A DNA stretch of 64,000 nt from the NCBI GenBank assembly GCA_021018815.1, contig JAITYX010000003.1:3892501-3956500 (forward strand), in the 5' to 3' direction. Under the pieces are notes generated by a model, which had not been told where the DNA came from, searched no databases, and worked only from the letters and a program-made list of their open reading frames with translations. A program made the translations under genes and the position numbers. The stretch is from Talinum fruticosum (Eukaryota > Streptophyta > Magnoliopsida > Caryophyllales > Talinaceae). Each line of letters starts with the position of its first letter. Within the stretch, counting starts at the first letter, position 1. Of this stretch, positions 9,401 through 22,243 are shown one piece after another.

Positions 9401-12400
9401 GTTTGTTCCTGTCTTGCAGGTGACTCAAAAACGGAAGGGTCATTAGTACTTAGATAGTGGCTGCTCACGCCATATGTTAGGAGATTCAAGACTCTTCTCG
9501 AGTTATAAGATCTGCAGGGAGGAAAAGTCACATTTGGAGATAACAACAAAGGCAAGATAGTTGGGATTGGCAAGATTGGTCAAGGAAACAACACACTCAA
9601 CCCAATCTACCTTGTCAAAGAGCTTTAATACAATCTCCTTAGCATTTCTCAACTATGTGACAAAGACCAAGAGGTAAGGTTCACTTAGACCAACTCGCTA
9701 CATTTCGATGCAGTCACCAAAGAGATAAAGCTCTCAAGTCCGAGGTTAGGTAACACTTATGCTATCCCTCTTTCAGATTTTAATAAGAATTTATCATGCT
9801 TGAAAGCTTCTTTGAATGATGATTCATGGACATGGCATCGTAGACTAGGTCATATTAGCATGCATACCATCAAGAAACTTGCATCTCATGGATTGGTTAG
9901 GGGTTTACCTAACTGTGCATTTAAGAAAGATAAATCTGTGATGCATGCACAAAAGGAAAATAGGTAAGATCATCTTTCAAACCACTTAAAACCGTGTCTA
10001 CATCCAAAGGGCTTGAGTTAGTTCATATGGATTTGTGTGGTGAAATTCTTGTGAAAACCCTAGGAGGTAAATCATATATGCTTGTTATTGTTGATGACTA
10101 TTCATGATTTACCTGGGTGTGTTTTATGAGGAATAAAAATGAAACCTTCAAAGAGTGCACCAAGATTTGTAGGAAAATTCAAGTGGAGTATCGGACTCGG
10201 ATCAAAAGAATTCGAACCGATCATAGAAGGGAGTTCGATTGCTCGGAATTTGCAGATTTCTATGACAAGAATGGCATCTCCCACAACTTCTCTACACCAA
10301 GAACTCCTTAACAGAATGGACTAGTGGAGAGAAAGAACAAAACTCTTGAAAAAATAGGAAAGACCATGATGATTGAAAATGATCTACCTTGCTATTTCCG
10401 GGCTGAGGCGATCAACACAACAAATTATACACTCAACGGATGTCTCATCATACCCATCCTGAAGAAGACACCCTATGAGCTCTACAAGGGAAAGAAACCC
10501 AACATCTCCTACTTCAGACCATTCGGATGTAAATGCTTTGTGTATAGCAATGGTAAGGAACATCCGAGTAAGTTTGATGCTCGGAACAGATGAAGGTGTA
10601 TTTATGGGTTACTCATCTCATAGTAAAGCTTATCGTATTTTTAACAAAAGGACTAACAAAGTAGAAGAAAGTATCCACGTTCTCTTTGATGAGATTGACC
10701 TTGGCAGGATAAGTGAATCCACCTTCTCAGATCTCAAGTTAAATAGAGATGAAGATGACATAGCTGAAGCCGACCTCGGAAAGAGTCAAAATAGAAGAAC
10801 CGAGACAACTCGGAATGAGGCAACTCGAACGAGCAAACTCATAATGCTATGACTTAAAATTAACAAAATCAAGAGCCAAACAGAATACGGAGGAACAAGC
10901 CAATGCGTAAGCTCAACAGGAGCAACGAACCGAAGATAAGCCTGTTCAACCAACACGCTTGGTAAACCAAAGGACATGTAGAGCTTTCAAATATGCATCT
11001 AACCACCCACCCGAGAGCATACTTTCTAATATCAATAGTGGGATAAGAACTCGTTCTTTTTATAAAATCTGTGTGCATTTTCTACATTCATATCATTAAC
11101 AGTAACCTAAAAATGCATTAGAAGCCTTAATTGAACCTGAATGGGTGGAGGTTATGCAAGAAGAGCTAAATCAATTTGAAAGAAACGAAGTTTGGACTTT
11201 AACCAAATGACCTTCCGACCACCCAGTAATAGGAACCAAATGGGTTTTCAAGAACAAACTGGATAAGGAAGGGTTGGTAGTAAAAAATAAGGCCGGACTA
11301 GTTGCTTAAGGGTATAACAATGAAGAGGGAATTGATTGTGGGGAAACCTTTGCACCTGTTGCTAGGATTTAGGCAATCGGAATTCTCTTAGCATTTGCAT
11401 CTAGCATGAACATCGGGCTTTATCAAATGGATGTCAAATGTGCATTTCTCAATGGTTATATTCAAGAAGAAGTTATGTTGAGCAACCTCTTGGATTTGAA
11501 AACTCAGAATTTCTAAATCATGTTTTCAAATTGCAAAAGGCTTTAGATGGTCTTAAATATGCTCCTAAAGCTTGGTGTGAAAGACTAAGTAATTTCTTAG
11601 TTGAAAATGATTTCAAAAGAGGTCAGATTGACAAAACTCTTTTCACAAAAACCAAGCGGCGTGATTTTCATATCATTCAAATATATGTTGATGATATTAT
11701 CTTTGGAGCTACTAATGAAAGTCTATGTCAAGAGTTTTTTCGAGTTAATGAGATAGGAGTTCCAAATGAGCATGGTGGGAGAACTCAATTTTTTCTTGGT
11801 CTACAAATCAAATAAGACAAGGATGGCATCTATGTCCATCAATCTAAGTACACCAAGGAGTTATTGAAGAAATATAAGTTACATGATGTGAAGCATGCAA
11901 CAACATCTATGAGTAGTAGTTTGAAATTGGACTCAAACAAGAAAGGTAAAGCTGTAGATCGAAACTCTACAGAGGTATGATTGGATACTTGCTTTATCTC
12001 ACATCTAATAGGCCAGATATCATGTTAGTATCCGCCTTTGTGCAAGATTTCAAGCTAATCCTAAGGAATCACATCTCACTGCGATGAAGAGAATCTTTAG
12101 ATATCTTACACGGACTTAGAATCTTGGTCTATGGTTTTCAAAGAACTTATAACCGACTCCCACTGGATACTCATATGCTAACTATATTTGATACAAGGTT
12201 AATAGAAAAAGCACATCAGGAGCACGCCAATTTCGGGTCAATCCCTTATCTCCCGGCACTCAAAGAAATGGAACTTAATTGCTCTATCAACCGCTGAGAC
12301 CGAGTACATTGTAGCTGGAGCTTGCTGTTCTCAAATTCTCTGGATCAAGCAACACTTGAAGGATCGTGGATTATCATTAACATCAATTCCAATCAAGTGT

Positions 12401-12622
12401 GACAATCAAAGTGCAATTAGCATCACCAAGAATCCAGTTTAGCACTCAAAGACAAAGCATATTGAGGTCGGGTATCATTTTCTCGAGAGATCACTTTGAA
12501 AAAGGTGATATTGAACTTGAGTTATTCCTACAAAATTTCAGTTAGCTAATACTTTCACTAAGCCTATAAGTGAAGATCGGTTTTTCTTTATTAGGAATGA
12601 ACTTGGCATGATTAATGCATAA
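9401..12622 (+). pseudogene. Copia-P pol: protease, integrase, RT, RNase H
   Basis: All pol domains are present, but the frame is broken. The protease has LDSGCSRHM, with the DSG triad at 9453-9461. The pre-integrase segment is at 9815-9960. The integrase core at about 10020-10330 keeps the first Asp (MDLCGE), RIRTDHRREF and the final Glu (GLVERKNKTL). RT begins near 11120 and has MDVKCAFLNGYIQEE at about 11428-11472 and YVDD at 11684-11695. RNase H has STAETEY near 12290-12310 and DNQSAIS near 12402. The reading ends NELGMINA at a TAA at 12620-12622. This is the fullest pol of the family in the window. Confidence 0.92.
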
Positions 12623-13203
12623 TTATGTGATTTATTACATGATTCGTTATTTCATGATTGAGTGTTATATGCCTTGAGAAGATGACAAATGGATCAGTTG
12701 ACTCAAAATAAGACTAAGCTATGAGTTATAAATTTTTTGAGTGCTGTGAGCCACTTAGACACTCTTACCGAGTCGGACTCAGATTATGAGCAAAATGGAC
12801 ATCAAAATTCCGAGGTCATCTCTAGATAAGTGAAGAATCTCATAAATGTTTTAGAAAAATCTTTCTTCTCTCTTTCTCTCGTCGTGCGAACAGTCAGCAG
12901 AAACTAGCCGTTAGAAGAAAGTCGTTAGAGAAACTAGCCGTTATCGCGATGAGAGACTCAACGGTCCGATAACCGTTGCTTGGTAACCGAGTTAGAAAGT
13001 CGGTTGGAAGCCTTTTCTGCTATAAATAGCGCAGCTTCACTTTCTTTTCTATACTTTACCTACTCATTGATTGCTCTCTCACTCTCTTTGCTCTCAAAAG
13101 TTTCTCTTACTTACTCATGCTCACCCTCTCTCTCCGATTCTCAATCTTCACTCATCTCTACTTTTTTCTCTCATTTCACTCTCTCAATCTCTACTCTCTA
13201 ACC
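12623..13203 (+). promoter_or_regulatory. Spacer with internal promoter for the envelope-like ORF
   Basis: There is no ORF of note. A TATA box (TATAAATA, 13021-13028) lies 176 bases before the ATG at 13204 and is followed by a CT-rich leader. From 12908 to 12985 there is a cluster of AGCCGTTA, GTCGTTA, CAACGGT and AACCGTT motifs. The segment from this cluster to the ATG is conserved in Copia-A and Copia-B although the protein-coding parts have drifted, which suggests a separate envelope-like transcript. Confidence 0.65.
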
Positions 13204-14766
13204 ATGCCTAAGAGAGGATCTTCTCAGGAAGGAGGTTCGGCCACCAAGAAGGCCGGAACCAAATCTACTCATGCTCGAGGCTTCGCAATGAAAAGGCAAA
13301 GAGCCCGCCTCAAAAGCACCAAAACACTTTGTCGCCCAACACTTCATTCCGGACGACAAGTTCTTCCCTAAAACCTCCTTCTCCTGGTTGAAACACATTG
13401 CCAAAACCGGTGTGTACAACTATCTTTGTTTCGTGAGTATATCTACCTAGACCTTGTGTCCGAGTTCTACACTCACATGACCGGCATTGATGGCATCATC
13501 ACTTCTCTTGTCCAAGGTAGGACCATTCGAATCAATCTTGGCTTACTTCACAAACTTTTCAAGGTGAAGACTCTCTTTCTCAACTCCAATCCTATTTCGT
13601 TAATGAAATCGTTGATAATTTCTTTGACAAATACGCTAAAGAGCCTCCTCAGTCCGTAAAGAACTTTTCCGTGACTCGGATGAAGTTAGAAGCTCGGCTT
13701 CGTGTTTTATTCCGATGAGAACTTTCTTTTCTCATTATTCGTCAAAAGAGAACCCAACTCCAAAATTCTTAAGGTTCTCTATGACATTCTCGAGGGCTAC
13801 AAAGTAGACCTCTTTCCTTTCATCTTGGAGCAGATGGCAACTATGCCTGCCGATTCTAAGAAGTCGACTCCATATCCTTTTGGAGCTCTTCTAACTACTA
13901 TCTTCAATCGGCTCTAAATACCTCTCCCTATTAACAATTGCTTGGAACCTACTTGTTTGTCTTGGCAGGAATGAGCTTATGGGTCCGGGATACTAGGAAA
14001 ACAAACCCGGTGTCCGGGTTCATTCGTCCGAGTTACCTCTACCTCCTTTACCTCAAACTCGGACAACTCCCGCGGTTCCACTCCTACCTGCTGGACCCTT
14101 TACTTCTCTACCTGCTCCCTCTGTTGAGCTTCTTAAAAAGTGGCCAACATGTTCGCTTCTATGGTCCTAGATTTACAAACAACTCTAGCATCCTTCACGG
14201 CTTTCATCCCAACTTTGTCTCTAATGCAAAGCCAGGTTCGGATTCATCTCAAGGAGTGTTAGAAACTGATCTCCGAGCTCAAGGAACAACATGATCGGAT
14301 TCAGCGCCTCTAAGAGAGAAGATTAAAGGAAGCGAGAGGACTTAAAATCCTCCGAAACATCCGAGGAGTCCTCCAGCCCTTCTAAGTCCAAATCGGAAGA
14401 AGAAGAAGAAGATGAAAGAGAAATTGAAAGACGAGAAGAAGAGAAAGAGAAAGAGGAAGAAGCTGTTCAGCCTGAGCAATAGGGCAACAAAGAACCTAAG
14501 GTGATCTCCTCGGATCATACTCAAAGTACCTCGAAGAGGTTGGTGAATCTGGTCAATCCAAAGCCCCTGTCTTAGAATCACAACCAACTACAGTCTTTGA
14601 GGAAGAACAAAAAGAAGAGGACGATATGCCTTTGGTTAATAGAACCAGGATTTCTCCACTTCCGGATGTACCCATTCTGCAGCCACCTCGCCTAGCTATA
14701 TCAACTCAAGCTTATAGGCGCATGAGTTATTCTTTATCCTCGAGACAGACCGCCCCTCCCTCTTAA
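13204..14766 (+). pseudogene. Envelope-like ORF of Copia-P
   Basis: The start ATG (MPKRGSSQEGG) is shared by three copies and follows the internal promoter. A Lys/Arg-rich N-terminus leads into a conserved region at about 13430-13910 (LVSEFYTHMTGIDG, KVLYDILEGYKVDLFPFILE). A proline/leucine-rich part follows, then a coiled-coil-like segment near 14260-14310 and a Glu/Lys-rich region at 14390-14470, ending ISPLPDVPIL...RQTAPPS and a TAA at 14764-14766. Frameshifts near 13360, 13660 and 13920 disable it. The central region resembles the so-called putative plant transposon protein domain of plant envelope-like ORFs; that is from memory, not a search. No clear transmembrane helix is visible. Confidence 0.75.
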
Positions 14767-15253
14767 TTTTCTCAAACTCGGATTTCATTTTTTTTTTCGT
14801 TTATCTTGTTTTGTCCAACATCTTTTATAATTACTTGCTCTTTCCTCCCTCCTTTTGTTGTATTTTCGCTGAAATGCATAGGGGAAAAGAAAAGATTGAA
14901 AAATAGAATAGATGTTTGGTTTAGGGGAGTTTTTCCCTTTGTTGTTTTTCTAAGTTTATTTTACTTCATTCTTGTACATATGTGTCTTGCAATGAATGAA
15001 ATTTGCCCATTTCTCGAGCATATCTATTTCCGAGTTATATATTCCTTTGCTCTAACACTTGACTCTTTAACATCTTTGCTCCGATCACTTTAAGAAACAT
15101 GTTCTAAGTTATGTTTGATATGAGTTGAACTTATATAAATATCTTATGCTCGATCTATATTTTTGGTCCGATCAAATCTTTATGAAAACTTAACTCTTTG
15201 AACCGACAAGTTTTTTTCTTAAGTATGGAATGTCTTTCATCAAAAGGGGAGAT
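14767..15253 (+). other. Leader and polypurine tract before Copia-P 3' LTR
   Basis: Non-coding. It carries purine runs at about 14879-14896 and 14928-14936 and the terminal tract CAAAAGGGGAGAT (15241-15253), immediately followed by the LTR start TGAAAACTC. Confidence 0.8.
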
Positions 15254-18200
15254 TGAAAACTCAGGTATAACTCTCTATATCTCTTGGGTTTTGATTCTAA
15301 GTCATTTTGAGCTTTATAGAAGTTATTATCTAAGTTTTCATTATGTTTTGACCCACTCAAAACCAGCCTTTTAGCATAACATTCTTAACTGTGTTTCGAC
15401 CCACTCAAACACAACTCAAAACTATCGCATGAATAAATAATCTCTCTAACACTTTTATTATGAGTACCGACTTATGTTCTAAGTAAAAATAAATTACAAC
15501 GTTAATTATAATATCTAAGTCGGTTTATCTATGGAGAATTATTTGCGTGATCAAGTTTATGCATCTTGATATCTTATTCTCTTTAACTTGATCATTTTAA
15601 GGATTGCCTCAAGATGTTATTTGAACCTAATGGATATTAGACTCAGAAAATTCCACTCTTTTAGGTTGAAGATGATTAAATGCTTAATTACTCGATTTTA
15701 TTATTATCTATGCTTAATCTTGGACTAAAATATTTTTATACTTTGAGTACCACTTTGATTTGCTTTTGTAAGTTCTGTAAACAAGCTTAATCTACTTTTG
15801 AATTACAAAAGCAACCAGTTTCTAGCCGTTAAACACCAGCACACAGAGATTATCCATTTTCGACATGGCTCGGACATCGTGTCGGGGTTGTTTGTTTCCA
15901 AAGCTGGAAAACTTCAACTTTGAGTCTAACGGTTGTTTTCATCCCAGATTTCAATCACCACCGGAGGGATGGACCATCTTTGAGCCAAGGATCATTACAC
16001 AACATTCACATCTCAATGGATCTTTTTCGAGTGACTCGGACTAGCCCTTACAACGACTATTAAGGCTCACTAGTCCAAAACAAGTCTCAACGGTCATTCT
16101 CGCCTTGGTGCTTATAAACGAAGCCACTCCACAAGACTTAAAGATTGCTGAACACATTTCTTAACACTTACTTAGTACATTCTTATTCTAATCTGTAATT
16201 TCTTACTTTTTGAGTTGTAAAGAAAGTCTTATAATCACTCATATTCTCTCTACTTTCTTTGTAGGTCCCTTGACTGAGTTGTATGGGCTAACTCGGTTCG
16301 GTTGTCCTTGACTCGTAACGATTAACTCGGTCAGGAAGTACTAGATTAGATAAGGGAACTTCGAGTATAGGAAAACTTGTAAAGGAATTGTCTAATAGAG
16401 AAATTTTGGTTAGAGTCAGCCCGTTGTAATTGAGGATTCAATTAGTTGATTTGACTTAGTGCTAGGTGAAGACTCAAACTTTATACTTGCACTTTTCTAA
16501 GTTCCATCGAGGATACATGTATAAGACTTCTTCTCCTATAGAGTTTTAATTCCAAGCCATTCCATGTGCCTTAGAAACTTTTCCGAGTGATATAGTATTT
16601 TCTCTAAGTGTTATAGCATCTACTATATATGTTTCCAATTGCTTCGACTGACCGACTCAAAAAGCTTATGTCTACATGCCCCTTCACACTCGGTTCTAAG
16701 TCATTCAACACTCGGATATATCGCATGTTCAAACACTTTTATTCACGCTCATAAACTCGAGTCCGACTTCATGTTACAGGAATTACAACGTTAATTTTCT
16801 ATTCCAAGTCGGCTTATTTTGTTTGAACCTTGTTCAGTCTAGATCAAGTTTGTTTACTCTGATTTTCTACTTGACTTGATTATCCTCTAGACTCGACCCG
16901 GATGGAATTTTGAGTATCATGGATATTAGACTTAGAATTTTCCATTCCTTTTTCGACCCGTATAATTAGTCATTTAATTATCTTAATTATATTATTATCT
17001 GTGTCTAATCTTGGACCAAAGTATAAATACTTTGAGAACCAAATTGATTTACTTTTGTAGGTTATTCAAATGAGGCTATCCTAATTTTTAACTGCAAAAG
17101 TAACCTGGCTTCAAAACGTCAAATCACCAGGCAGACAAGGCTTTTTCCACCTCCGACCTAGCCCCGGACACTATGTCGGGATTGTCCGTTTCCAAAATTA
17201 AAAATCTGCAACACCAAACTCAACGGCGGTTTCCACCTTATTTTAAAGACACTACCAGTGGTTTTGCGACTTCCAAAGGAGTCAAGAACCGTTGCTCAAC
17301 GTTCATATCTCAATGGATATTTTCCGAGTGACTTAGAAAATCCCTTACAACAGATCACAAAGGACCTCCATTCAGAAGATGGACACAACGGCTAAGCTAC
17401 TTGGTCATCTATAAATAGAAGCCAACTTTCAAGACTTGGAGATTGCCGAATCTATTGTTAATACACATACTTGAGCAAAAAGTCATTGTATTCATTCTCA
17501 ATCTTCTACTTACAACTCCAATTCTGTATTTAATAACTTTCTGAGTTGTAAGGTCTTGTACTCGATTACAAACACTTTCTTTCTTACTCTCTAAGTAAGG
17601 TCCCTTGACTCGGGTTGTAAGGGTTAACTCAGCTCGGTTGTCCCTAACTGTAAGGGTGATCTCAGTTAGGAAGTACTAGATCGGATAAAGTAATTTCGAG
17701 TCTAGGAAAAACTTGTAAGGAGTTGTTTAAGGGAGCAACTCGAGTCAAGTCAATCTACTGTATTTTGTGAACTCAAAATAGTGGATTCGACTTCGTTCTT
17801 GGATTAGCACGGTCCGTGGTTTTCTGCCCTAGGAGGGTTTCCACGTACCTTCCGAGTTATTACTTTTTGAGTACATTCTAGACTCGGACAGCTTTCGAAT
17901 TTCGTTTAATCTATTTCTTCACTACTTACTGAATTCCGAGTTTATGCTTTTCGATTGTATCCTTACTTCTCACTTACCTCGGATCCTTATTTGTTTTTAA
18001 CTTTCAAGCAAGTTTCCTCATCACCCTATTTACGCCCCTCCTCTAGGGTGATTTATACTCTCCAAGAGCAAACCTTCATTAGGATTAGCATTGTCCGTGG
18101 TTTTCTCGTCCCAGGAGGGTTTCCACGTATTTGTGAGTGTTTAACTTTTAAGTCTAATATAGACTCGGAATCTGTTTCCTTTTCTCGTTCTGTGCAAAAG

Positions 18201-18281
18201 AGTTTGATTTTTCTAAAAATATTTAATCACCATATTCACCCCCTTCTAGGGTGACTTAACCTCTCTAAGAGCAAACCTTTA
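15254..18281 (+). mobile_element. LTR 2 (3' LTR) of Copia-P, split by a solo LTR
   Basis: Left part 15254-16466 and right part 18084-18281 join to an LTR of about 1.41 kb that matches LTR 1. Both share the end CCTTTA instead of CCTTCA. The TATA-like box is TATAAACG (16113-16120). The stem-loop pair is at 16272-16335, the second hairpin with one bulged base. At 18282 the sequence switches directly to minus-strand Copia-A gag, so this is a true insertion end; the matching target duplication on the left was lost. Confidence 0.9.
16467..18078 (+). mobile_element. Solo Copia LTR nested in LTR 2
   Basis: A complete LTR from TGAAGACTC to ACCTTCA (1612 bp) with no internal region. It interrupts the LTR 2 sequence GTGCTAGGATTAGC. 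Flanking 5-bp duplications are CTAGG (16462-16466) and TTAGG (18079-18083), with one mismatch. The TATA box is at 17410-17417. Its second stem-loop has a perfect stem, CTAACTG (17644-17650) with CAGTTAG (17663-17669), a compensated variant of the stem in LTR 1. It formed by recombination between the two LTRs of an inserted element. Confidence 0.93.
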
Positions 18282-19913
18282 AACTTTTCTTTTTGTAAAT
18301 AGGTTGAGAAGGTTTTTCTTGTAACCTGGTCTTTGCTCAGTCCCTTTTCCATGTGAGTGAATGGAACCATGCTCAGCCTTCCCGAACTTTACAGCTTCGG
18401 AAGCAGCTTTGAAAAGACTTGAGTAGGACTTAAATTCCTCTTCAACATTGTAACCAAGACCTTCTTTTCTAAATGAGACATACCGAGAGCCAAGTAAAAG
18501 ATCAAGGTTTTTCTTACGTTGAATGAGTTTTAAAACTAGCTCTTGAGACTCATTGAGCTTCTTTTTCAATTGCTCATTCTCTCGTTCCGAGGTACTCGGA
18601 CTCAATCTCATTATCTTGAGCACTCGGTCTCAAGTATTTTCAGATTTTGTCTCAAGTTTTCTAACCCATTTTTCAAAACAAGTACTCTCATTAGTCGGAG
18701 ACTCAAGTTGTTTCTTGAAATAAGAAGAGTTAGAATTGGACTTTTCTTCCAAAATAAAGATATATCTAGCAAGATCAAGTTTGAAAAACTTAAGGAAGTA
18801 TTCAATTACCTCCTGAGGACTTGTTTCCTTAGTATCCGAGTTGTCGTGTCTCGACTCGGATCCAGCTTTTGAGTCCGTCGGTGCCATTGGACACTTTGAC
18901 TTATCGGAATCATCATCTTCAAATGAGTCATCATCGCTCCAGGTAGCCACCATAGCCTTTTTCTTCTTTCTCGTCCTTCTTTCTCTTTGGACGAGTCCAT
19001 GACTATGTGCTCCTTACTGCCACATTCAAAGCAACCGGAGTTCTTAGTTAAAGACAACTTTGAAGGGGATGAGTATTTACCTTTTTTGTCTTTCTTATCT
19101 TTCTTGTATAACTCTTCCTTTGGCCTCTTTTGCCACTTTTTGTACTTCATCATACTTTTGAAGCCTCGGGCAATGAGCGACATGGGATCTTCTTTTTAGT
19201 CCGAGGAGCTCGGACTTTTTCATCTTCTTTTTGAGGCCTTCGATGCAATGTTCTTTATGGTGTTGACATCAACATCCTCTTCTTCTAAGTGCTACTCATG
19301 AGTAAGTAGCTTCCCAATGAGCTCATCCGGCTTCGGATGAGAGAGATTATGACCTTCTTTGATTGTTATCACCTTAGGACCCCATCTTTTCTTAGGTAGA
19401 CTTCTCAGAATTTTTCTAACCATTTCCTCGTGATAGATCTATCTACCCGGAGATTTGAGATTGTTGGTAATCTCTGTGAACCGGGCATACATTTGAGAGA
19501 TGTTTTCTTCGGCTCCATTCCGAATAGCTCATACTTGTGAAGATACTGACTTATCTTTGTCCGCTTCACTTAACTCGGTTCCTTCATAGGTGTAGACCGA
19601 GTGTCCCACACCTCTTTGGCCATGTCACAGCCGACACTCGTTGTATTCTTCTAAGTTGATAGCACACATCAAAGTGTTCATGGCTTTAAAGTTCTTTTCG
19701 AAATTCTCATTCTCTTTAGTAGTGTACTCGACTTTTCCTTGGGCACATATCCGACTCGAAGTTCCCATTCTTGATGATGTGTCATACTTCTTTATCATTG
19801 TCCAAAAGGAAGCATTCCATCATCTTCTTCCGGTATGCAAAGTTTAACCTCTTGAACTTAGGTGGTCTAGTAGACGATCTTCCTTCATCGAACTCTCCAT
19901 TGTTCCGAGCCAT
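18282..19913 (-). pseudogene. Copia-A gag
   Basis: The likely ATG is complementary to 19911-19913. Reading leftwards, the capsid region is fragmentary. Then come a Lys-rich stretch, the zinc knuckle CFECGSKEHIVMDSS near 19000-19045 (C-X2-C-X4-H kept, last Cys read as Ser), an acidic segment and a coiled-coil-like Glu/Lys segment (SERENEQLKKKLNESQELVL). The sequence ends at 18282 at the insertion of Copia-P. It corresponds to about 7612-9240 of Copia-P. Stops and frameshifts occur throughout. Confidence 0.85.
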
Positions 19914-19958
19914 CCGATCTTTAGGCCTTTGGATTGTGAGATCCTCTTGAAAGGATAT

Positions 19959-19972
19959 ACTCTTATACCAAT
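19959..19972 (-). other. Primer-binding site of Copia-A
   Basis: On the minus strand the sequence after the LTR is ATTGGTATAAGAG, a mutated form of the initiator Met tRNA site seen at 7555. Confidence 0.75.
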
Positions 19973-21403
19973 TGAATGTTCGCTCTTGGAGAGGTTAAGT
20001 CACCCTAGAGGGGGTACATTGGGTGATGGAAGATTTTTGAGAAAAATCAAATTGTTTTACACATAATAGACTAAGAAATAGATTCCGAGTCTAAATTGGA
20101 CTCGAAAGTGAAATACACAAAAAGTACGTGAAACCCTCCTAGGGCAGAAAACCACAAACAGCGCTAATGCAAGCACCAAGTCAAATCCACTAATTGAATC
20201 CTCAATTATAAAGGACTGATTCTAACCATAATTACTCCCTTAAACAATTCATTTACAAGTTTTCCTAAATTCACAAGTTCCCTTATCCGATCTAGTACTT
20301 TCTACTTGAGTTAACTCTTATAGTTAGGGACAATTGAGCTGAGTTAGCCCTTACAACTCAGTCAAGGGACTTACAAAGAAAGTAAAAAGAATATGAGTGA
20401 TTACAAGACTTTCTTTACAATTCGTAAAGTAAGAAATTATAGATTAGGAGTTGTAAGTTGAAGATTGAATAAGAATGCACTAAGTAAGGATTAAGCAATT
20501 TGTTCAACAATCTTCAAGTCTTGTGGAGTGGCTTCTATTTATAAGCACTAAGGAAGAATGATCGTTGAGACTTGTTCCGGACTGGTGAGCCTCAATAGCC
20601 ATTGTAGCGGCTAGTCCGAGTCACTCGAAAAAGATCAATTGAGATGTGAACGTTGTGTATTGATCCTTGGCTCAAAAGATGGTTCATCCCTCTGGTGGTG
20701 ATTAAAATCTGGATGAAAACAACTGTTAGACTCAAAGTTAAAGTTTTTTCGGTTTGGAAACAAACAACCCTAACACGGTGTCCGAGCCATGTTCGAAATT
20801 GTTGATTTATGTCTACCGGTATTTAACGGTTAGAAATCGGCTGCTTTTGTATTTCAAAAATAGATTAGGCTTGTTTAATCAACCTACAAAAGAAAATCAA
20901 AGTGGTACTCAAAGTATAAAAATACTTTGGTCCAGAATTAGGCAAAGATAATAATTAAATCAAAGTAATTAAGCACTTAACTATCTTCAACCTAAAAGAA
21001 TGGAATTTTCCGAGTCTAATATTCATTAGGTTCAGATTACATGTTGAGTCAATCCTTAAAATGATCAAATTAGAAAGACTAAGATATCAGAATTCATAAA
21101 CTTGATCATGTAAATAATTGTCAATAAATAAACTGACTTAGAAATTAGAATTAACGTTGTAATTCATTTTCACTTGAAACAAGAAGTGAGTGCTCGGAAT
21201 AAACGTGTTTGAGAAAGTACTTACTCATGCCATTATTCCGAGTTGTGTATGAGTGGGTCGAAATACGGTTAAGAACATTATGATTGATAAATGGTTTTTG
21301 AGTGGTTTAGAATAGAATGAAAACTTAGATATGAGTTTCTTTGAAGCTCGAATGACATAGAATTAAAATCTAAGAGAGATAGAGAGTTGTACTTGAGTAT
21401 TCA
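19973..21403 (-). mobile_element. 5' LTR of Copia-A
   Basis: On the minus strand it runs from TGAATACTC (21403) to CATTCA at 19973, length 1431 bp, adjoining the primer site. The TATA box (minus) is at 20536-20543. The first stem-loop is intact: TGAGCTG (20335-20341) opposite CAACTCA (20354-20360) in plus coordinates, with one G-U pair in the RNA. The 5 bp outside, AGATT (21404-21408), should be repeated beyond the off-window 3' LTR. It is inserted in Gypsy-1. Confidence 0.92.
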
Positions 21404-21408
21404 AGATT

Positions 21409-22243
21409 CAAGCACATCATACTCAGGCTCACTACCCAACATAAAAGACTCATATTCAATAGCCAACATCTCACTATGCACATCGAAATAAAGTCTTCCA
21501 ATATGTTAATAGAGTAAATTTCTAAATCAAATCCAACAGGTTGTCTTTACAAGTTAGATATTCACTTCAAGAGTCATATTGTCAAAAGACAGTCTCATCA
21601 TGCCATTTCTATAGTTAATAAGAGCATTTGCGTTAGATAAAAAAGGACGCTATAAGATAACATGACTCGACTCCTAGGGTTGGGGGCTTGTTCGGTTGCA
21701 ATCACAACAAAGTTCACATGGTAAATACATTCACCTACTTTAATTAATGCATCCTCTACCATACGGAAAGGTAACCTAGTCGATCTATCGGCTAGTCGAA
21801 TGATCATTTTGATAGGTTTCAACTCACCTTACCCTAGTTTTTTATATAAAGTAAAGGGTATGAAATTGACACTCGGCCACTAAGTCAAGTAATACTCTAT
21901 GAATGATATGTTCTCCAATAACTATAGAAATAGTCGAGCAACCGGGGTCCTTATACTTCACTCGGGATTTGTTGGGTGATGATAAAACTAGCGTTAAGAA
22001 AGCCATCTTAGGAACATTAGTAGCTCTCTTGGTAGTACACAACTCTTTTAATAACTTGACATATGAAGGCATATGTTGAATAGCACCTAGTAGGGAAATG
22101 TTAATTTTGACTTGAGAGAAAGTCTCTCTCATCTTATTAACATTATTCTGGTCTTTCTTTTTAAGTCGATAGGGAAAAAGAATTACCGGTTCATAAACCA
22201 ATACAACTAAAGGAGAAGAATATATAGGAGATGAATGTTCCAC
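21409..22243 (-). pseudogene. Gypsy-1 protease and protease-RT linker
   Basis: On the minus strand this reads through text typical of Athila-like Gypsy polyproteins: FPYRLKKKDQNN, INISLLGAIQHMPSYVKLLK and KDPGCSTISIVIGEHIIH. The protease active site follows as LLDLVAE, where Asp-Leu-Gly is expected, and then IIRLADRSTRLPFRMVEDAL. A degraded linker runs to 21409 and stops at the Copia-A target site, so the RT lies beyond Copia-A, off the left side. At least three frame breaks are present. The Gly-to-Val change at the active site would by itself harm the enzyme. Confidence 0.82.

Noticed and set aside
18543..18872. 109-codon plus-strand ORF
   Set aside because: Shadow of the Copia-A gag coiled-coil region on the other strand.
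19958..19972. tRNA gene suggested by tRNA-complementary sequence
   Set aside because: Only the short 3' complement is present, next to LTRs; these are primer-binding sites, not tRNA genes.
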